Position numbers and translations under genes: made by a program
The notes under the pieces: model-generated
The model's database searches: none
Told to the model about the DNA's origin: nothing
Seen by the model: only the letters and a program-made list of their open reading frames with translations
Shown here: one piece after another, positions 17,999-27,711 of the stretch
Layout of the letters: each line of letters begins with the position of its first letter
How positions within the stretch are numbered: the first letter of the stretch is position 1
NCBI RefSeq assembly: GCF_002939785.1
Contig: NZ_MDEC01000028.1
Coordinates: 1 to 64,000 of the forward strand
DNA: 64,000 nt
Reading direction: 5' to 3'
DNA from: Xanthomonas codiaei
GTDB taxonomy: Bacteria > Pseudomonadota > Gammaproteobacteria > Xanthomonadales > Xanthomonadaceae

Positions 17999-18200
17999 GG
18001 CAATCGCACCGATTTGCAAGAATTCCCGGCAACGGGTAGACTGCGCGGCCCGGTTTTGCCGGGGCGCCGCGCAAGCGGCACCAGGACCTGTCCGGATCGT
18101 GTTCGATCAAGGACTTACAAGCAGGCAAGGGCAAGGATGGAAAGCGTGGTCGCAAGACTGCCGCCCGTGTCAGTGACAAAAAACCATCAAGGACATCGCA

Positions 18201-18398
18201 ATGCCCAAGATCAAGACCAACCGGGCGGCGGCCAAGCGTTTCCGCAAGACCGCCTCCGGCAAGTACAAGTGCGGCCACGCAAACCGTAGCCACATCCTCA
18301 CGAAGAAAGCGACCAAGCGCAAGCGCAACCTGCGGCAGACGAACCACGTCCGTGCCGAGGACGCTGGCCGTCTCGATCGTATGCTTCCCTATCTCTGA
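18201..18398 (+). CDS. rpmI: 50S ribosomal protein L35
   Basis: This 65-residue, strongly basic protein begins [20 protein letters not shown] and contains [14 protein letters not shown] and KRKRNLR, the standard L35 pattern. The ATG follows AAGGA. It lies between infC and rplT in the conserved operon, 10 bases before rplT. Confidence 0.97.
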
Positions 18399-18408
18399 GG
18401 ACTGACCC

Positions 18409-18768
18409 ATGGCACGAGTAAAGCGTGGCGTACAGGCGCGTCGCCGCCACAAGAAAATCCTGACCCTGGCGAAGGGTTACTACAACGCTCGCCGCAAGGT
18501 CTTCCGCGTTGCCAAGCAGGCCGTCATCAAGGCGCAGCAGTACGCCTACATTGGCCGCAAGCAGAAGAAGCGTAACTTCCGTTCGCTGTGGATCACCCGC
18601 ATCAATGCGGCTGCCCGCATCAATGGCCTGAGCTACAGCCGTTTCATGAACGGCCTGCTCAAGGCTGGTATCACCCTGGACCGCAAGGTGCTGGCTGATA
18701 TCGCCGTGCATGACGCCGCCGGCTTTGCCGCGCTGGCCGAGAAGGCAAAGGGCGCGCTGGCGGCATAG
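18409..18768 (+). CDS. rplT: 50S ribosomal protein L20
   Basis: This 119-residue basic protein starts [20 protein letters not shown] and includes the [17 protein letters not shown] and [11 protein letters not shown] motifs of L20. L20 binds 23S rRNA early in 50S assembly and in E. coli represses its own operon at the infC-rpmI junction. It follows rpmI by 10 bases. Confidence 0.98.
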
Positions 18769-18829
18769 GTGCGAGTCCCTCGCAAGAGCCCGCACGCTGT
18801 ACGTGCGAGTCCCTCGCAGGAGCCCGCAC
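18769..18829. repeat. Two 27-bp direct repeats after rplT
   Basis: Units at 18769-18795 and 18803-18829 differ at one base. Each begins GTGCGAG, ends CCCGCAC and contains a GCGAG-TCC-CTCGC hairpin, so the pair would fold into two stem-loops just after the rplT stop. They lie before the terminator at 18920. Confidence 0.7.
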
Positions 18830-18919
18830 ATCCATGTGCGGACTGCTAAAGAAGCGGGTCATCGGCAGTAGTCACACCTCGGTGCGGATGCTTTCGATGC
18901 GTGAAACGCAGAGATGCAG

Positions 18920-18955
18920 GGGGAAGGGCGCGAGTCCTTCCCCTTTTGCGTTTTT
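18920..18955 (+). terminator. Rho-independent terminator between rplT and pheS
   Basis: GGGGAAGG and CCTTCCCC form an 8-bp stem with an 8-base loop, followed by TTTTGCGTTTTT. It either ends the infC-rplT transcript or acts as an attenuator about 100 bases before pheS. I found no phenylalanine-rich leader peptide overlapping it, so attenuation is not supported by the sequence alone. Confidence 0.65.
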
Positions 18956-19041
18956 GCGAAGCCACCAAGTGGGTGATGGCAGGTTGGTCCAGTGACAATG
19001 CGTTCCGGTGCATCCGGAAACACCGTTCGGCTAGCAGTTGA

Positions 19042-20049
<1,008 letters not shown>

Positions 20050-20063
20050 CGGCAGGGGATGGT

Positions 20064-20156
20064 GATTCGGGATTGGGGATTGGCAACAGCGCCCCTGTTC
20101 CGCACCGTCCCGGCCTGCTGCTTTATACGAATCCCCAATCCCGATTCCCGAATCCC
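20064..20156. repeat. GAATCCC-type inverted repeat between pheS and pheT
   Basis: GATTCGGGATTGGGGATT at 20064-20081 is complementary, with two mismatches, to the stretch starting AATCCCCAATCCC at 20130. The two arms could pair across about 50 bases. Units of the same type occur at 14002-14023 and 54821-54842. Confidence 0.65.
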
Positions 20157-20164
20157 GGCATCCC

Positions 20165-22543
20165 ATGAAATTCTCAGAAAATTGGCTGCGTAGCCACGTT
20201 CCGATCCAGGCCAGCCGCGAGGAGTTGGCTGCGACGCTGACGGCGATCGGTCTGGAAGTGGAGGAGGTGACGCCGTTGGGCGAGGCGCTGGGCCAGGTGG
20301 TGGTGGCGCGGATCGTCGAGGCGGTGCGGCACCCGGAAGCCGACCGTCTGCAGGTCTGCAGCGTCGATGCCGGGCAGGGCGAGTTGCTGCAGATCGTGTG
20401 CGGCGCGCCCAATGCGCGTGCCGGCCTGGTGGCGCCGTTGGCGCTGGTCGGTGCGCAGATCGGCGAGCTGACCATCAAGGCGGCCAAGCTGCGCGGTGTG
20501 CCCTCCAACGGCATGTTGTGCTCGGCCAGGGAGCTGGGCCTGGACAGCGATGCCTCCGGCCTGTTCGAACTGCCGGACGATGCGCCGGTGGGTCAGGCGC
20601 TGGCCGAGTATCTTGGCCTGCCCGACGCCAGCATCGAGATCAAGCTCACTCCCAATCGCGCCGATTGCTTCAGCGTGCGTGGCATTGCCTTCGATGTGGC
20701 GGCGGCCTGCGCCAGCGAAGTGGTGGCCTTCGACGCGGCTGCCGTGGCGCCGCTGTCCACGCGGACATTGGCGGTGGAACTGGATGCCGGCAAGGAAGCG
20801 CCGCGCTATTGCGGCCGCGTGATCGAAGGCATCGATCCGGCGGCGACCACGCCGGTGTGGCTGGCCGAGCGCCTGCGCCGCAGCGGCGTGCGCCCGGTGT
20901 CGCTGCTGGTGGACATCACCCAGTACGTGATGCTGGAACTGGGCCAGCCGATGCACGCCTTCGACCTGGACACCTTGCAGGGGCCGATCGGCGTGCGCCG
21001 TTCGCGCGCCGGCGAGCAACTGGCGCTGCTGGACGGGCGGCAGGTGACGCTGGACGACAGCTTCCTGACCATCACCGATGCCGGCCGTCCGGTGGCGCTG
21101 GCCGGCTTGATGGGCGGGCTGGACACCCGGGTCACTGAGACCACCCGCAATGTGTTCCTGGAGTCGGCGTATTTCGACCCGGCGGCGATCATGGGGCGCG
21201 GCCGCAAGCTCGGCCTGCACACCGATGCCGGCCATCGCTTCGAGCGTGGTGTGGACCCGGCGCTGGCGCCGCAGGCCATCGAAGTGGCCACGCGCCTGGT
21301 GCTGGATCTGGCCGGTGGTACGCCGGGCCCGGTGGTGCATGCACAACTGCCGCAGCATCTGCCGCAGGCCGCGCCGATCCTGCTGCGTCGTGCGCGCATC
21401 GCACGCGTGCTCGGTATCCGGATCGACGATGCGGAGGTGGTTCGTATCCTGAGCGCGCTCGGCATGCAGCTGGAGGCCGTGGGCGAGGGCTGGCAGGTGC
21501 TGGCGCCGAGCCGCCGCTTCGATATCGCCATCGAGGAAGACCTGATCGAAGAGCTGGCGCGCATCCATGGCTACGACCGGGTGCCGACCACGCTGCCCGG
21601 CGGTGCCAGCCGGATCGCGATGCCGAGCGAGACACAACTGGACGAGCTCACCGTGCGCCGCCAGCTGGTGGCGCGCGAGCTGCAGGAGACCATCAATTAC
21701 GCCTTCGTCGATGCCGACCTGCTGCAGCGGTGGCAGCTCAGCGAAGGATTGGTGCCGCTGGCCAACCCGCTCAGCGCGGAGCTGGCCGTCATGCGTCCGC
21801 GCCTGCTGCCGGGCCTGGTGGCGACCCTGGGCCGCAACGCCGCGCGTCAGGCCGGGCGCGTGCGCCTGTTCGAGCTGGGCAAGGTATTCGCTGCCGCGGC
21901 CGACGCGGGCGCCGCGCCGCGCGAAGCGCAGCATGTCGCCGCTGCAGTGTGCGGCGATGCGCTGGCGCTGCAATGGGGCGAACCGGCGCGCAAGGTGGAC
22001 TTCCACGATGTGAAGGGCGACCTGCTGGCGCTGGCGGCGGCCAGTGGTGCGGTGCTTGAGTTCCGGCCGTCGGCGCAGCCGTTCGGGCACCCGGGCCGTT
22101 CGGCGGACATCTATCGCGACGGGGTATGCATCGGCTGGATCGGGCAGGTGCATCCGCGCCTGGCCAAGGCGATGGACATCGACGTGGATGTGATCGCGTT
22201 CGAACTGGAGCTTGCGCCGCTGGTGCAGCGCGCCTTGCCGCGTGCCGGTGAGCTGTCGCGGTTCCCCTCGGTGCGCCGCGACCTGGCCTTCCTGGTACCG
22301 GAAGAGGTGAGCTGGGCGTCGCTGTCGGCCAGCGTGCAGACCGCGGTCGGCCCGTTGCTGCGCGAGGTGCAGTTGTTCGACCGCTATGTCGGGCAGGGGG
22401 TCGAGCCAGGTTTCAAGAGTCTGGCTATGGGCTTGATTTTGCAGGATAACTCGCGCACTCTCACCGACCGGGACGTGGATGCGGTCGTTACCGACGTGGT
22501 GGCGGTGGTCGAGCGCGAGCACCGCGCCCGGATCCGGAGTTGA
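20165..22543 (+). CDS. pheT: Phenylalanyl-tRNA synthetase beta subunit
   Basis: This 792-residue partner of PheS begins MKFSENWLRSHVPI. Its domains in order are an N-terminal tRNA-binding OB fold (VVVARIVEAVRHPEADRLQV, with GAPNAR), the B3/B4 editing domain, the B5 domain (GFDIA/IEEDLIEELARIHGYD-type region near residues 455-480), a catalytic-like core and the C-terminal ferredoxin-fold anticodon-binding domain (SRFPSVRRDLAFLVPE). Length is standard. It ends 21 bases before ihfA. Confidence 0.98.
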   Translation: MKFSENWLRSHVPIQASREELAATLTAIGLEVEEVTPLGEALGQVVVARIVEAVRHPEADRLQVCSVDAGQGELLQIVCGAPNARAGLVAPLALVGAQIGELTIKAAKLRGVPSNGMLCSARELGLDSDASGLFELPDDAPVGQALAEYLGLPDASIEIKLTPNRADCFSVRGIAFDVAAACASEVVAFDAAAVAPLSTRTLAVELDAGKEAPRYCGRVIEGIDPAATTPVWLAERLRRSGVRPVSLLVDITQYVMLELGQPMHAFDLDTLQGPIGVRRSRAGEQLALLDGRQVTLDDSFLTITDAGRPVALAGLMGGLDTRVTETTRNVFLESAYFDPAAIMGRGRKLGLHTDAGHRFERGVDPALAPQAIEVATRLVLDLAGGTPGPVVHAQLPQHLPQAAPILLRRARIARVLGIRIDDAEVVRILSALGMQLEAVGEGWQVLAPSRRFDIAIEEDLIEELARIHGYDRVPTTLPGGASRIAMPSETQLDELTVRRQLVARELQETINYAFVDADLLQRWQLSEGLVPLANPLSAELAVMRPRLLPGLVATLGRNAARQAGRVRLFELGKVFAAAADAGAAPREAQHVAAAVCGDALALQWGEPARKVDFHDVKGDLLALAAASGAVLEFRPSAQPFGHPGRSADIYRDGVCIGWIGQVHPRLAKAMDIDVDVIAFELELAPLVQRALPRAGELSRFPSVRRDLAFLVPEEVSWASLSASVQTAVGPLLREVQLFDRYVGQGVEPGFKSLAMGLILQDNSRTLTDRDVDAVVTDVVAVVEREHRARIRS

Positions 22544-22564
22544 GGCGGTAACCAGGGGATTGGC

Positions 22565-22864
22565 ATGGCATTGACGAAAGCGGAGATGGCCGAGCGTCTG
22601 TTCGACGAGGTCGGTCTGAACAAGCGCGAGGCAAAGGAATTTGTCGATGCGTTCTTCGATGTGCTGCGCGATGCGCTGGAGCAGGGTCGTCAGGTGAAGC
22701 TGTCGGGTTTCGGCAACTTCGATCTGCGGCGCAAGAACCAACGGCCCGGTCGCAATCCCAAGACCGGTGAGGAAATTCCGATCTCGGCCCGCACGGTGGT
22801 GACCTTCCGCCCGGGCCAGAAACTCAAGGAACGGGTGGAGGCTTATGCTGGATCCGGGCAGTAA
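22565..22864 (+). CDS. ihfA: Integration host factor alpha subunit
   Basis: This 99-residue nucleoid protein binds and sharply bends DNA as a heterodimer with IHF beta. It has the HU/IHF signature, with [33 protein letters not shown] around residues 45-75. It was named gumA in early work on the xanthan region, although it is not a polysaccharide gene. It overlaps the MerR-type gene by 20 bases. Confidence 0.97.
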   Translation: MALTKAEMAERLFDEVGLNKREAKEFVDAFFDVLRDALEQGRQVKLSGFGNFDLRRKNQRPGRNPKTGEEIPISARTVVTFRPGQKLKERVEAYAGSGQ

Positions 22865-23201
22865 TCGCGAGCTACCGCCGATTCCGGCGAAGCGCTATTT
22901 CACCATTGGTGAAGTGAGCGAGCTATGTGACGTCAAGCCGCATGTGCTGCGCTACTGGGAAACGGAATTTCCGAGCCTGGAGCCGGTCAAGCGGCGCGGC
23001 AACCGGCGCTACTACCAGCGCCACGATGTGCTGATGGTGCGGCAGATCCGCGGCCTGCTCTACGAGCAAGGCTATACGATCGGCGGTGCGCGCCTGCGCC
23101 TGGAGGGCGACGGCGCCAAGAGCGAGTCGGCATTGAGCAACCAGATCATCAAGCAGGTGCGGATGGAGCTGGAAGAAGTGCTGCAACTGCTGCGGCGCTA
23201 G
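22845..23201 (+). CDS. MerR-family transcriptional regulator
   Basis: This 118-residue protein has a MerR winged-helix domain ([20 protein letters not shown], then [20 protein letters not shown]) and a short coiled-coil tail. It lacks the cysteines of metal-sensing MerR proteins. A gene of this type follows ihfA in many Proteobacteria; its targets are unknown. The start lies inside ihfA, so the two are probably translationally coupled. Confidence 0.9.
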   Translation: MLDPGSNRELPPIPAKRYFTIGEVSELCDVKPHVLRYWETEFPSLEPVKRRGNRRYYQRHDVLMVRQIRGLLYEQGYTIGGARLRLEGDGAKSESALSNQIIKQVRMELEEVLQLLRR

Positions 23202-23263
23202 GAAAACGCTTCACAAAGCCGCTATAATCGCAGGCCGCCCTCGCCGGCGGGACGCAACATCTT

Positions 23264-23340
23264 CGGGGTATAGCGCAGCCTGGTAGCGCACTAGTCTGGG
23301 GGACTAGTGGTCGTCGGTTCGAATCCGGCTACCCCGACCA
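23264..23340 (+). tRNA. tRNA-Pro (anticodon GGG)
   Basis: The 77-base cloverleaf has acceptor arms CGGGGTA and TACCCCG, a 3' end ACCA encoded in the DNA, an anticodon stem CTAGT/ACTAG around the loop CTGGGGG (anticodon GGG), and a TTCGAATC T-arm. A TATAAT at 23223-23228 is a good -10 box. A proline tRNA just before gumB is the known Xanthomonas arrangement and has been noted as a potential integration target. Confidence 0.95.
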
Positions 23341-23347
23341 AATACGA

Positions 23348-23378
23348 AAGCCCATGTCGTCGCGACATGGGCTTTTTT
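23348..23378 (+). terminator. Terminator after tRNA-Pro
   Basis: AAAGCCCATGTCG and CGACATGGGCTTT pair perfectly around a short TCG loop and are followed by a T-run. It isolates the tRNA transcript from the gum operon. Confidence 0.85.
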
Positions 23379-23639
23379 GTTGCGTCGCAACATTGCATTT
23401 TTGTGTCTTCGCTCAGCCCGATGACTATGCAGATCGGCATATCGCAGTGCAGCATGAACAGCGCGCTAGCGGCTGGTTTTTGCGGTCCGGTTCGCTATGG
23501 ACCTGGATCACGGAATGATGCTAAGTGCGCGGAAACGCTCCAAATCACCGATCCTGGAATCGAACGTGGATCACGGTTCGTTAACGCGGTTTCGACGAAC
23601 TTGAATCAATAGGCCAACGCCGTCAAAAAAATGACGTGC

Positions 23640-23811
23640 TGCGCCTTGCGGTGCGATCTTTCTGTGCCATAGTGCAGTGCAACACGTCATACCTGTCGTG
23701 ATCCCGATGTTCCGGGATGAATCCTCTGTCGTACGTTCGTGCTGGCATGTTTGGCCGGTTGAATGCTGCGCGAGCTCCTGTCCCACCCAACCGAGGCAGC
23801 CAGCCACACGC
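23640..23811 (+). promoter_or_regulatory. gum operon promoter region
   Basis: The gap from 23380 to 23811 contains no gene. A possible sigma-70 promoter is TTGCGG (23646-23651), 16 bases, CATAGT (23668-23673). Published work on X. campestris places the main gum promoter directly upstream of gumB, with one transcript covering the cluster, so control of xanthan synthesis should lie here. The exact start in this sequence is not determined, and I see no obvious operator. Confidence 0.5.
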
Positions 23812-24510
23812 ATGAAGAAACTGATCGGACGATTTTGCCAAGCCTTGAGCCTGGCGTTGATCTGCTCGATGACACTGGGCGCTTGCAGCACCGGGAAGGA
23901 CATGGCGACGTCGTTGCCGCTGCCCGATCCGCTGGCAATGTCGGCGGTGCAGCCCGAGTATCGACTCTCTCCAGGCGACTTGTTGTTGGTCAAGGTCTTC
24001 CAGATCGACGATCTGGAGCGGCAGGTGCGTATCGATCAGAACGGTCACATCTCGCTGCCGCTGATCGGCGACGTCAATGCCGCCGGCATGGGCGTCGGCG
24101 AGCTGGAGAAGATGGTTGCCGACCGCTATCGCAACGGATATCTGCAAAACCCGCAGGTGTCGGTGTTCGTGCAGGAATCCAATGGCCGCCGCGTCACCGT
24201 GACCGGCGCCGTCACCGAACCCGGCATCTATCCCGTCATCGGCGCCAACCTGACCTTGCAGCAGGCCGTCGCGCAGGCCAAGGGCGTCAGCACCGTGGCA
24301 AGCCGCGGCAACGTCATCGTGTTCCGGATGGTCAACGGGCAGAAGATGATCGCGCGCTTCGACCTGACCGAGATCGAGAAGGGCACCAATCCGGACCCTG
24401 AGATCTACGGTGGCGACATCGTCGTGGTGTATCGCTCGGATGCGCGCGTCTGGTTGCGCACCATGCTGGAACTGACCCCTTTGGTGATGGTGTGGCGCGC
24501 TTACCGATGA
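23812..24510 (+). CDS. gumB: Xanthan export outer-membrane lipoprotein GumB (OPX family)
   Basis: This 232-residue lipoprotein begins with the signal MKKLIGRFCQALSLALICSM and has a lipobox LGAC giving Cys25. The mature part has a polysaccharide-export domain (YRLSPGDLLLVKVFQIDDL) and a SLBB domain (GAVTEPGIYPVIGANLTLQQA). It forms the outer-membrane end of the xanthan export channel together with GumC. It is shorter than Wza and lacks the C-terminal membrane helix barrel, as known for GumB. The ATG at 23812 is used because it gives the lipoprotein signal. Its stop overlaps the gumC start (ATGA). Confidence 0.97.
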   Translation: MKKLIGRFCQALSLALICSMTLGACSTGKDMATSLPLPDPLAMSAVQPEYRLSPGDLLLVKVFQIDDLERQVRIDQNGHISLPLIGDVNAAGMGVGELEKMVADRYRNGYLQNPQVSVFVQESNGRRVTVTGAVTEPGIYPVIGANLTLQQAVAQAKGVSTVASRGNVIVFRMVNGQKMIARFDLTEIEKGTNPDPEIYGGDIVVVYRSDARVWLRTMLELTPLVMVWRAYR

Positions 24511-25931
24511 GTATGAATTCCGACAATCGTTCCTCGCCGTCGCAGCGTCACGGACATCTTGAGCTGGCAGACGTGAGCTTGCTCGACTACTGGCGCGCGC
24601 TGGTGTCGCAGCGCTGGCTGATCATCCTGATCACCATCGGCGCGACGCTGCTGGCGCTGGTGATCACCTTCCTGATGCCGGAAAAGTATCGCGCCACCAG
24701 CACGCTGCAGATCGAGCGCGACTCGCTCAACGTGGTGAACGTCGACAACCTGATGCCGGTGGAGTCCCCGCAGGATCGCGACTTCTACCAGACCCAGTAC
24801 CAGTTGCTGCAGAGCCGCTCGCTGGCGCGTGCGGTGATCCGCGAGGCCAAGCTCGACCAGGAGCCGGCGTTCAAGCAGCAGGTGGAAGATGCGGTGGAAA
24901 AGGCCGCGGCCAAGAACCCGGAAGCCGGCAAGTCGGTGGACTCGCGCCAGGCGATCATCGAGCGCAGCCTGACCGATACCTTGCTTGCGGGCCTGGTGGT
25001 CGAGCCGATCCTCAATTCGCGTCTGGTCTATGTCAATTACGAGTCGCCGGACCCGGTGCTGGCGGCCAAGATCGCCAACACGTATCCGAAGGTGTTCATC
25101 GTCAGCACGCAGGAGCGCCGCATGAAGGCGTCCTCGTTCGCGACCAAGTTCCTGGCCGAGCGTCTGGAACAACTGCGTTCCAAGGTCGAGGACTCGGAGA
25201 AGAACCTGGTGGCGTATTCGACCGAAGAGCAGATCGTCTCGGTGGGCGACGACAAGCCCTCGTTGCCGGCGCAGAACCTGACCGACCTCAACGCGATGCT
25301 GGCGTCGGCGCAGGATGCGCGCATCAAGGCCGAGGCCGCCTGGCGCCAGGCAGCAAGCGGCGACGCGATGTCGCTGCCGCAGGTGCTGAGCAGCCCGCTG
25401 ATCCAGACGCTGCGCGGCGAGCAGGTGCGCCTGACCAGCGAGTACCAGCAGAAGCTATCGACCTTCAAGCCGGATTACCCGGAAATGCAGCGCCTGAAGG
25501 CGCAGATCGAAGAGTCGCGCCGGCAGATCAACGGCGAGATCGTCAACGTTCGTCAGTCGCTCAAGGCCACCTACGACGCGTCCGTGCATCAGGAGCAATT
25601 GCTCAACGAACGCATTGCCGGCCTGCGTAACAACGAACTCGATCTGCAGAGCCGCAGCATCCGCTACAACATGCTCAAGCGCGACGTCGACACCAACCGC
25701 CAGCTCTACGACGCGCTCCTGCAGCGTTACAAGGAGATCGGTGTCGCGAGCAATGTCGGCGCCAACAACGTGACCATCGTCGACACTGCAGATGTGCCTA
25801 CGTCGAAGACTTCGCCGAAACTCAAATTGAACCTCGCTTTGGGCTTCATCTTTGGCGTATTCCTTGGCCTGGCCGTGGCGCTTGTGCGCTACTTCCTGCG
25901 GGGCAATGGGCCGGAGCCACGATTGAACTGA
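24507..25931 (+). CDS. gumC: Xanthan chain-length / export co-polymerase GumC (PCP-2-like)
   Basis: This 474-residue inner-membrane protein has a Wzz domain, with transmembrane helices near residues 37-58 (WLIILITIGATLLALVITFL) and near 440-462 (LNLALGFIFGVFLGLAVALV) and a large periplasmic coiled-coil section between them. It lacks the cytoplasmic tyrosine-kinase domain of Wzc. With GumB and GumE it governs polymerisation and export of xanthan. The start chosen is the ATG at 24507 that overlaps the gumB stop. It is followed by an unusually long 243-base gap before gumD. Confidence 0.97.
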   Translation: MSMNSDNRSSPSQRHGHLELADVSLLDYWRALVSQRWLIILITIGATLLALVITFLMPEKYRATSTLQIERDSLNVVNVDNLMPVESPQDRDFYQTQYQLLQSRSLARAVIREAKLDQEPAFKQQVEDAVEKAAAKNPEAGKSVDSRQAIIERSLTDTLLAGLVVEPILNSRLVYVNYESPDPVLAAKIANTYPKVFIVSTQERRMKASSFATKFLAERLEQLRSKVEDSEKNLVAYSTEEQIVSVGDDKPSLPAQNLTDLNAMLASAQDARIKAEAAWRQAASGDAMSLPQVLSSPLIQTLRGEQVRLTSEYQQKLSTFKPDYPEMQRLKAQIEESRRQINGEIVNVRQSLKATYDASVHQEQLLNERIAGLRNNELDLQSRSIRYNMLKRDVDTNRQLYDALLQRYKEIGVASNVGANNVTIVDTADVPTSKTSPKLKLNLALGFIFGVFLGLAVALVRYFLRGNGPEPRLN

Positions 25932-26174
25932 CATCGTGGTGTTGCAAAACGGTGGTTAATTAAAGTGACAACCGATTCAGCGTGGAAAAGGTCGGATCCC
26001 GTATGTTTCGGGCTCCTTCGTTTGAAAGTTTGTCTCTGTTGAAACAAAGGGCTGTCGGGTGATCTGGGGTCGGTAGGTATTACCGCGGTGATCATGCGAC
26101 GGAGATGATTGAAAACTCGCGTGCGATTCGTATGTTCCCCCGCATGCGCCGTATCGAGTTTGGAGGACATCCCC

Positions 26175-27629
26175 ATGCTTTTGGCAGACTTGAGTAGCGC
26201 GACTTACACGACATCCTCGCCACGATTGTTGTCCAAGTATTCGGCCGCAGCCGACCTGGTGCTGCGCGTTTTCGACCTGACCATGGTGGTCGTCTCCGGC
26301 CTGGTCGCCTATCGCGTCGTGTTCGGCTCCTGGGTGCCGGCGGCACCGTACCGGGTCGCCATCGCCACCACGCTGTTGTATTCGGTGATCTGCTTCGCCC
26401 TGTTTCCGCTGTATCGCAGCTGGCGCGGTCGTGGATTGCTGAGCGAGCTGATGGTGCTGGGTGGCGCCTTTGGCGGCGTGTTCGCCCTGTTCGCGGTGCA
26501 TGCGCTGATCGTGCAGGTGGGCGAGCAGGTCTCGCGCGGCTGGATCGGCCTATGGTTCGTCGGCGGCCTGGCATCGCTGGTAGCGGCACGTACCTTGCTG
26601 CGCGGTTTCCTGAACCATCTGCGCGCGCAGGGCGTGGACGTGCAGCGCGTGGTGGTGGTTGGTTTGCGCCACCCGGTGATGAAGATCAATCACTACCTGA
26701 GCCGCAACTCGTGGGTGGGGATGAACCTGGTCGGTTACTTCCGTACTCCCTACGACATCGCCGTGACCGAGCAGCGCCAATCGCTGCCGTGCCTGGGCGA
26801 ACCGGATGCGCTGATCGATTACCTGAAGCAAAACCAGGTGGAACAGGTGTGGATTTCGCTGCCGCTGGGCGAGCGCGACCATATCAAGCAGCTGCTGCAG
26901 CGCCTGGATCGCTATCCGATCAACGTGAAGCTGGTGCCCGACCTGTTCGACTTCGGTCTGTTGAACCAGTCCGGCGAGCAGATCGGCAATACGCCGGTGA
27001 TCAACCTGCGCCAGGGCGGCGTCGACCGCGATAATTACTTCGTGGTGGCCAAGGCGTTGCAGGACAAGATCCTGGCCGTGATCGCGCTGATGGGCCTATG
27101 GCCGCTGATGGCCGCCATTGCAGTCGGCGTCAAGCTCAGCTCGCCGGGCCCGGTGTTCTTCCGCCAGCGCCGCCATGGCCTGGGTGGCCGCGAGTTCTAC
27201 ATGTACAAGTTCCGCTCGATGCGCGTGCATGACGATCATGGCACCACCATCCAGCAGGCGACCAGGAACGATACGCGTATCACCCGTTTCGGCGCGTTCC
27301 TGCGTCGCAGCAGCCTGGACGAGCTGCCGCAGATCTTCAACGTACTGGGCGGCAGCATGTCGATCGTGGGTCCGCGTCCGCATGCGGCGCAGCACAACAC
27401 GCACTACGAAAAGCTGATCAACCATTACATGCAGCGCCACTACGTCAAGCCGGGCATCACCGGCTGGGCGCAGGTGAACGGCTTCCGCGGCGAAACCCCG
27501 GAGCTGCGGACGATGAAAAAGCGCATCCAGTATGACCTCGACTACATCCGTCGTTGGTCGCTGTGGCTGGATATCCGCATCATCGTGCTGACTGCGGTGC
27601 GCGTGCTCGGACAGAAGACCGCGTACTGA
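26175..27629 (+). CDS. gumD: Undecaprenyl-phosphate glucose-1-phosphate transferase GumD
   Basis: This 484-residue enzyme starts xanthan repeat-unit synthesis by moving glucose-1-phosphate from UDP-glucose to undecaprenyl phosphate. The N-terminal part has four hydrophobic helices; a cytoplasmic CoA-binding-like domain follows ([13 protein letters not shown]). The C-terminal sugar transferase domain has [32 protein letters not shown] and [16 protein letters not shown], the family signature. The ATG follows GGAGGA by eight bases. Confidence 0.98.
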   Translation: MLLADLSSATYTTSSPRLLSKYSAAADLVLRVFDLTMVVVSGLVAYRVVFGSWVPAAPYRVAIATTLLYSVICFALFPLYRSWRGRGLLSELMVLGGAFGGVFALFAVHALIVQVGEQVSRGWIGLWFVGGLASLVAARTLLRGFLNHLRAQGVDVQRVVVVGLRHPVMKINHYLSRNSWVGMNLVGYFRTPYDIAVTEQRQSLPCLGEPDALIDYLKQNQVEQVWISLPLGERDHIKQLLQRLDRYPINVKLVPDLFDFGLLNQSGEQIGNTPVINLRQGGVDRDNYFVVAKALQDKILAVIALMGLWPLMAAIAVGVKLSSPGPVFFRQRRHGLGGREFYMYKFRSMRVHDDHGTTIQQATRNDTRITRFGAFLRRSSLDELPQIFNVLGGSMSIVGPRPHAAQHNTHYEKLINHYMQRHYVKPGITGWAQVNGFRGETPELRTMKKRIQYDLDYIRRWSLWLDIRIIVLTAVRVLGQKTAY

Positions 27630-27711
27630 TGATGGCGGCAAGCGTGCGAGCTGGCGCGTCCGGCGCCGCGGGCGGCTGCGTTGCAGCCGCCCTTTCCAGG
27701 CAGGCGTCTGC

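Noticed and set aside
15452-18019. 855-codon minus-strand frame across thrS and infC
   Set aside because: Fully antisense to thrS and infC, composed of Val/Leu/His/Asp-rich filler typical of complementary-strand shadows.
20174-22741. 855-codon minus-strand frame over pheT
   Set aside because: Antisense to pheT over its whole length, with no family signature.
23264-23340. tRNA-Pro as an occupied attachment site of an integrated element
   Set aside because: No integrase gene and no duplicated tRNA 3' end are seen on either side; the gum genes are native to the genus.
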